Positions 59,977 to 64,000 of a stretch of 64,000 nucleotides of DNA are shown here, piece by piece. The notes below the pieces were generated by a model. It worked only from the letters and a program-made list of their open reading frames with translations, was not told the DNA's origin and searched no databases. The DNA is taken from positions 55,852 to 119,851 of the forward strand of contig CAJTPO010000001.1 of assembly GCA_910578115.1 (NCBI GenBank), given 5' to 3'. A program made the position numbers and the translations under genes. The first letter of the stretch is position 1, and every line of letters starts with the position of its first letter. Source of the DNA: an uncultured Lachnospiraceae bacterium (GTDB lineage Bacteria; Bacillota; Clostridia; Lachnospirales; Lachnospiraceae).

Positions 59977-60489
59977 ATGGACAAGTTGATAAAGCGCGCA
60001 CTGCGCAGGGATGCGGATGCTTTTACGGAACTGATGCAGGCGCAGATGCAGAGCATGTATAAGACCGCGAGGGCGATGCTTCGGGATGATGAAGACGCTG
60101 CGGATGCCATATCCGAGACGATCCTCATGTGCTGGGAAAAGATGGAACAGTTGAAGAGACCGGAGTTTTTCAAGACGTGGATGATCCGGATCCTGATCAA
60201 TGAATGCCACGATATCCTGAGACAGAGGAAACGGATGTATCCGGTGGAGGAAATAGAAGAAATGCCGGAGGCAGATGATGCATACACAAATGTGGAGTGG
60301 CTGGAGACCATGCGGGGACTGGATGAGAAATACAGGCTGGTTTTGATCCTGTATTATGTAAATGGGTTATCGACGACACAGATCGGGTCGCTCCTGCATA
60401 TTCCGGTCAGTACGGTCAGGACGAGACTGGCAAGAGGAAGAGACCAGATGGCACAGCTTTACGGTGTGAAGCGGAATGGAGGAAAATAA
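59977..60489 (+). CDS. ECF RNA polymerase sigma factor
   Basis: 170 residues. Region 2: 'MYKTARAMLRDDEDAADAIS' with 'FFKTWMIRILINECHDILRQ'; region 4: 'LDEKYRLVLILYYVNGLSTT' and HTH 'QIGSLLHIPVSTVRTRLARG'. GGAGGGAGG precedes the ATG. Its stop overlaps the start of the DUF4179 gene (TAATG), the normal way such sigma/anti-sigma pairs are coupled. The stimulus is unknown. Confidence 0.92.
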   Translation: MDKLIKRALRRDADAFTELMQAQMQSMYKTARAMLRDDEDAADAISETILMCWEKMEQLKRPEFFKTWMIRILINECHDILRQRKRMYPVEEIEEMPEADDAYTNVEWLETMRGLDEKYRLVLILYYVNGLSTTQIGSLLHIPVSTVRTRLARGRDQMAQLYGVKRNGGK

Positions 60490-61685
60490 TGAGAGAAAAG
60501 GATATCATCGAAAATTTGCAGAGAGAGATCATAATTCCGGACATCGTGCAGGCGAAAGCCGATCAGGTATTCCGGAAGATCCAGAAAGAAAACAGGAAGG
60601 AACTTACGATGCGGGCGGGGAAGAGAAAAGGGAAACTGGTTTGGGCCGCGGTCGCTGCGGCAGTGCTGGCTCTTGGTACGACGGTGTGTGCGGCGGTCTA
60701 TAAGTATGGCGGCAGAGGACTGGTGGCGGAATTCAGGATGACGCCGGAAGAGAAGCAGATTCTGGAAGAAAAGGAGTATATGACGCCCATCGTGGATGAA
60801 GCGGGCATGCATGCCGGTGTCACCTGTCAGGATATTACGATAACACCGATGCAGATGATCGTCGATCAGCGGTTTGCATGGCTTTCCTTTCAGGTGAAGG
60901 GGTTTGTTCCGGAAGAAGGGAAAGAACCCGGTGTCTATATGCGGAGGATAACGGTGGATGGCGACGAGTATGCGGCGATACAGTCATACGGCGGGTTTTA
61001 CGATGGACTGCGGTATACCGGCGATGGATTTGTACGTGATGACGGAGAGCAGGCGTATGACGCAGAGGGCAGACTGATCCCCGAATACGTGGATGAGGAA
61101 GGATGCCTGGAGTATATTATTGAGATTGTCGGTACGGATTATGAGAAAGGACTGATCGGTTCGTCCCTGCATGTCGAGCTGGAAGGTCTTGGAACGATGG
61201 ATAAGGCGGAATATATTCCGGATGTGGAGGGCGTATGGGCGTTTGATCTGGAACTGAAAGGATCGGACGCGGTCAGGAAGACAACTCTGTCCGCAATGCT
61301 GGGAGACAGTGGCGCCACATTGGAATATGCGGAAATATCGCCCATCTCGGTTTACGTGATCGGTGAGTTTCCTCTGCAGAAGGAGGAGACGGAGGCGGAG
61401 AATGGAAAAGGAGAGACAATGCTTCACGAAACGTTTGTACATGCACCGGATTTCGCAGGGTTGAAGATGAAAGACGGCAGTCTCCTGACCTGTATTATCA
61501 ATGGCGGAACGGTGGGATATCCTGATTCGGAGCAGGAGGTATACCGGTGGGCTTACAGCATCACGCCGGCAGTCGATCCGGAGGAAGTTGAGGCGCTGTT
61601 GTTTCAAAAATCGACTCCGGAATTAAATGACCGGGGAACCTTTGAATATAAGGAAGAAGACCTGTATGTTGTGCCGTTGGAATAA
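60489..61685 (+). CDS. DUF4179 membrane protein, probable anti-sigma factor
   Basis: 398 residues. A cytoplasmic N-terminus of ~45 residues would bind the sigma; one TM (~50-68, 'LVWAAVAAAVLALGTTVCAA') follows; the extracellular part carries a DUF4179 domain ('MTPIVDEAGMHAGVTCQDIT', 'ITPMQMIVDQRFAWLSFQVK') and a C-terminal beta domain. DUF4179 proteins are regularly encoded with ECF sigmas in Firmicutes. One-base overlap with the sigma gene. The outer domain's ligand is unknown. Confidence 0.88.
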   Translation: MREKDIIENLQREIIIPDIVQAKADQVFRKIQKENRKELTMRAGKRKGKLVWAAVAAAVLALGTTVCAAVYKYGGRGLVAEFRMTPEEKQILEEKEYMTPIVDEAGMHAGVTCQDITITPMQMIVDQRFAWLSFQVKGFVPEEGKEPGVYMRRITVDGDEYAAIQSYGGFYDGLRYTGDGFVRDDGEQAYDAEGRLIPEYVDEEGCLEYIIEIVGTDYEKGLIGSSLHVELEGLGTMDKAEYIPDVEGVWAFDLELKGSDAVRKTTLSAMLGDSGATLEYAEISPISVYVIGEFPLQKEETEAENGKGETMLHETFVHAPDFAGLKMKDGSLLTCIINGGTVGYPDSEQEVYRWAYSITPAVDPEEVEALLFQKSTPELNDRGTFEYKEEDLYVVPLE

Positions 61686-61751
61686 CGATGCGGCGTCTGG
61701 ATCGGGGCAGTATGAAGACGAATGCATCAGCGTAAAGAAAGTCAAAAAAAG

Positions 61752-61794
61752 TACACTTTTTGTGGAAATTTTTGTACAGACGACAAAAAGTGTA
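61752..61794 (+). repeat. Perfect 12-bp inverted repeat
   Basis: TACACTTTTTGT (61752-61763) and ACAAAAAGTGTA (61783-61794) with a 19-base loop. It lies in the 287-base gap before the sugar-binding protein gene, about 55 bases upstream of its -10, and no T-run follows, so an operator is more likely than a terminator. Confidence 0.6.
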
Positions 61795-61849
61795 AAAAGA
61801 TTCCATTCATAAAAGAAATCAATCCATTTTTATCAGCGATACATTTCAG

Positions 61850-61903
61850 TATAATTGAGATAGTTGATGGTTATCCAAACTGAAACGATTCTTGTCCGGA
61901 CAA
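61850..61903 (+). promoter_or_regulatory. Predicted -10 and palindromic operator for the sugar importer
   Basis: TATAAT at 61850-61855 and the perfect palindrome TTGTCCGGACAA at 61892-61903, which would lie about 30 bases into the transcript. The rest of the 287-base gap is AT-rich without a gene. Confidence 0.5.
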
Positions 61904-61972
61904 ATGAATTTTATCATGATGGATTCATCTCGGTTATATGTAAATGTTAAACTTGGAGAATGGAGGATACTT

Positions 61973-63382
61973 ATGAAGAAAAAAGTGATAGCGCTCATAC
62001 TTGCCGGGGTTATGACAGCCGGGCTGCTTGCCGGATGCGGAGGTGGAGATGCCGGTCAGGCTGAAATGTCGGAGAATACTGATAATGCGGTGGTGGAAGA
62101 TGCGGCGGAGAACAGGGAGGAAGTGGAAGAACCGAAGAAGGAAGCGGAAGACGGACCGATCACATTGAAATTTGCCACAGGGTCCTCGGAATGCGTCACC
62201 GCACTGAACACTGTTTTTTCAAAGTATAATGAGGAACATCCGAATGTAACGGTTGAAGTCACTGTTCTTCCGGGCGGTGTTGCCGGGTTTAACTCGGCCA
62301 TGGCGTCCAAACTTGCGGCGGGGGATGCCCCGGATCTTTTTCAGTATCAGTGGGGCACGCAGATCAATGCCTATGCAAAGGGCGGGAACCTTATGGATCT
62401 GACCGATACGGGAATCAGGGATGTGGTGCAGGATATTAAAAAGCCCATGAATGTATATGACGGAAAGGATTATGCTTATCCGGTCGAGTTCTCTCTCTGG
62501 GGATTGATGTATAATACGGAGCTTGCGGAAAATGCGGGTGTGAACGAGACGCCGAAGACATTCGATGAATTTATCGGAGCCATGGACAAGATACGGGACA
62601 GCGGTGTGGAATATCCTTTTATCGTACCGGCAAAAGACGGCTCCGGGGCGACAGGCTTTGTATTTTGCTATCTGCATCAGATTGTTTCGGGAGAAAATCC
62701 GGAGTTCTATTATCAGTGCTGTACCGGGGATAAGGGCTGGGACGGTGAAGAGTGGAGAAGTCTGTTTGACACTTACGCGGAGATATTGAACTATGCCAAT
62801 CCCGACAGTCTTGGCCTGGATGTGGACAATGCGCTGACCAGATTTGCGAGACAGGAAGGTGCTTTCATGGTGAGCGGTCCGAGTACGATCAAGAAGCTGG
62901 AGGAGATGAATCCGGAACTGGAAGGCAAGTTAAAGTATATTCCTTTCCCGTTGTATGCCAATGAAAGCGAGTATAAGACGATTGCGGACTTCGATTCCTG
63001 TATTTCCGTATGGTCGGGCACCAGGTATCCGGAGGCGGCGATCGACGTTTATAAATATCTGTATGAGCCTGAAAATAATATGCTGATCGCGGAGTCGAGA
63101 AATGCAGTATCTGTTGTGAAAAATGCGGATACCAGTTATGTGGACGCATCTTTGCAGGATCAGGTGCATCTGCTGGATGAAGGAAAATATGTGGGATATT
63201 CCGAGCGTGAATGGATTCCCGGCATAAAAGAGATTATGAAGACGATCGTCCAGGAGTGGATCGGCGGAACGGATCTTGACACGACGCTTGCGAATCTGCA
63301 GAAGGAGCATCAGAGACTTCTCGATGCGTCTCCTGAGTTTTTGAAAGAATTTGAGGAGCTTAGATCCAGCACGGGTGAATAG
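61973..63382 (+). CDS. Extracellular sugar-binding lipoprotein
   Basis: 469 residues from the ATG at 61973 (GGAGG 7 bases upstream; an upstream in-frame ATG at 61892 lacks a site). Lipobox LAGC (Cys22), acidic linker to ~60, then a family 1 solute-binding fold: 'MASKLAAGDAPDLFQYQWGT', 'FSLWGLMYNTELAENAGVNE' and 'AIDVYKYLYEPENNMLIAES'. It is the receptor of a MalEFG-type importer whose first permease follows. The substrate is probably a mono- or oligosaccharide. Confidence 0.94.
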   Translation: MKKKVIALILAGVMTAGLLAGCGGGDAGQAEMSENTDNAVVEDAAENREEVEEPKKEAEDGPITLKFATGSSECVTALNTVFSKYNEEHPNVTVEVTVLPGGVAGFNSAMASKLAAGDAPDLFQYQWGTQINAYAKGGNLMDLTDTGIRDVVQDIKKPMNVYDGKDYAYPVEFSLWGLMYNTELAENAGVNETPKTFDEFIGAMDKIRDSGVEYPFIVPAKDGSGATGFVFCYLHQIVSGENPEFYYQCCTGDKGWDGEEWRSLFDTYAEILNYANPDSLGLDVDNALTRFARQEGAFMVSGPSTIKKLEEMNPELEGKLKYIPFPLYANESEYKTIADFDSCISVWSGTRYPEAAIDVYKYLYEPENNMLIAESRNAVSVVKNADTSYVDASLQDQVHLLDEGKYVGYSEREWIPGIKEIMKTIVQEWIGGTDLDTTLANLQKEHQRLLDASPEFLKEFEELRSSTGE

Positions 63383-63390
63383 AAAACAAA

Positions 63391-63423
63391 AGGCCCATGC
63401 TTTGGGAATGAAAGCGTGGGCCT
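63391..63423 (+). other. Stem-loop between binding protein and permease genes
   Basis: AGGCCCATGCTTT (63391-63403) pairs with AAAGCGTGGGCCT (63411-63423) with one G-T pair; no T-run follows. Such hairpins after binding-protein genes often protect the 5' mRNA and lower permease output. Confidence 0.7.
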
Positions 63424-63449
63424 GCTTTCATAAGAAAGGCATATTTTAT

Positions 63450-64000
63450 ATGGAATATAAGAAAAGAAAAAGAATGTTCGGTTCCGTCAGTGATACCATC
63501 CAGTATGCAGTGATGTTTTTGCCGATGCTGATTCTGTATCTGATCTTTTCGACTTATCCTGTTATCGGAGGGGTTTTTTACAGTTTTACAGATTGGGACG
63601 GGCTGAATTCGAATGTTAATTTTATAGGACTGCAGAATTATAAGACATTTTTTCATGACTTTGTCGTATTGAAACCGCTCTATAATACATTTGTATATGC
63701 TTTCTGGGTAACGATCATCCAGAATATCTGTGCGCTGGCGCTGGCATTGGCGTTAAATCAGAAATTTAAGAGCAAAAATCTTTTGAGAACTTTTATTTTC
63801 ATCCCGGTTGTGCTGAGTGCACTGATCGTCGGTTATCTCTGGAGTTATATTTTTACCGAACCGATGGCGATTCTGGGCGGTAAACTGGGAATTGACGCCA
63901 TGAAATATAATATGCTGGGCAATAAGACTACAGCGCTGGCAGCAGGGATCTTCGTCTCGGTATGGAAGGGCGTCGGCTATACGATGGTCATTTATCTGGC
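63450..64000 (+). CDS. Sugar ABC transporter permease, MalF/UgpA-type (3' end cut by window)
   Basis: The first 183 residues are visible. Three to four TM helices are seen; 'FLPMLILYLIFSTYPVIGGV' and 'YSFTDWDGLNSNVNFIGLQN' are the standard MalF-type N-terminal motif, and 'RTFIFIPVVLSALIVGYLWS' begins the core. The EAA loop is not yet reached at the window end. GAAAGG lies ~11 bases before the ATG. It partners the binding protein upstream. Confidence 0.93.
   Translation, partial: MEYKKRKRMFGSVSDTIQYAVMFLPMLILYLIFSTYPVIGGVFYSFTDWDGLNSNVNFIGLQNYKTFFHDFVVLKPLYNTFVYAFWVTIIQNICALALALALNQKFKSKNLLRTFIFIPVVLSALIVGYLWSYIFTEPMAILGGKLGIDAMKYNMLGNKTTALAAGIFVSVWKGVGYTMVIYL

Overview
The window reads as a chromosomal segment of a Gram-positive, probably spore-forming member of the Clostridia, most likely Lachnospiraceae. 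The grounds are lipoprotein signal peptides with LAGC/LTGC/FTGC boxes, strong GGAGG ribosome sites, sigma-A promoters (TTGACA-17-TATAAT), a PdaA-type deacetylase, a LplABC-type sugar transporter with a YesM/YesN-type two-component system, and families common in that group (DUF4474, DUF4125, DUF6171, DUF6320, DUF2974, DUF4179). Coding sequence is roughly half GC and densely packed. I see no prophage, no CRISPR array, no transposase and no rRNA. This is ordinary chromosome with accessory sugar and envelope loci.

Layout. 1-2964: end of an XRE regulator plus an ABC-2 exporter pair. 3046-7753: a hybrid histidine kinase behind a leader with a terminator-like hairpin, followed by a lipoprotein that joins an ABC solute-binding domain to a 5'-nucleotidase C-terminal-like domain; I regard this pair as the best candidate for an undescribed sensory system. 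7762-12830: PdaA-like lipoprotein, phosphodiesterase, PepT and an ECF sigma / RsiV-like anti-sigma pair with a recognisable own promoter. 12891-16521: nitroreductase, a PadR regulator with a very clear operator-promoter, a SEDS (FtsW/RodA-like) protein it probably controls, and a CPBP protease. 16610-24664: TelA/XpaC pair, MscS channel, MATE pump, a chemoreceptor-like protein and an AGCS symporter. 24818-33480: small uncharacterised proteins, a NA37 nucleoid protein, a DUF2974 lipase-like protein, a GATase-like hydrolase, a GH51 arabinofuranosidase, a metallophosphoesterase with DUF4474, and two further small genes.

33623-34047 carries two divergent tRNA-Leu genes, anticodons CAG and AAG. 34219-38831 holds a GerMN-like lipoprotein, DUF4125, and a DUF6320 / HHxxxDG acyltransferase / alpha-beta hydrolase group. 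39001-45693 is the macromolecular-synthesis block dgt-dnaG-rpoD-trmK plus a nucleoside kinase. 45901-47481 is a lone AAA/PD-(D/E)XK gene. 47542-59669 is a sugar-utilisation cluster: response regulator, two permeases, binding lipoprotein, GH31, sensor kinase, second GH31. 59908-61685 is a second ECF sigma / DUF4179 pair, and 61973-64000 begins another sugar ABC importer that runs off the window.

Repeats: a 103-bp palindromic element occurs twice (19431-19533 and 32175-32277), each time directly upstream of a gene. Several intergenic regions carry clean palindromes or phased direct repeats that look like operators. All family assignments are made by reading motifs; no database search was run.
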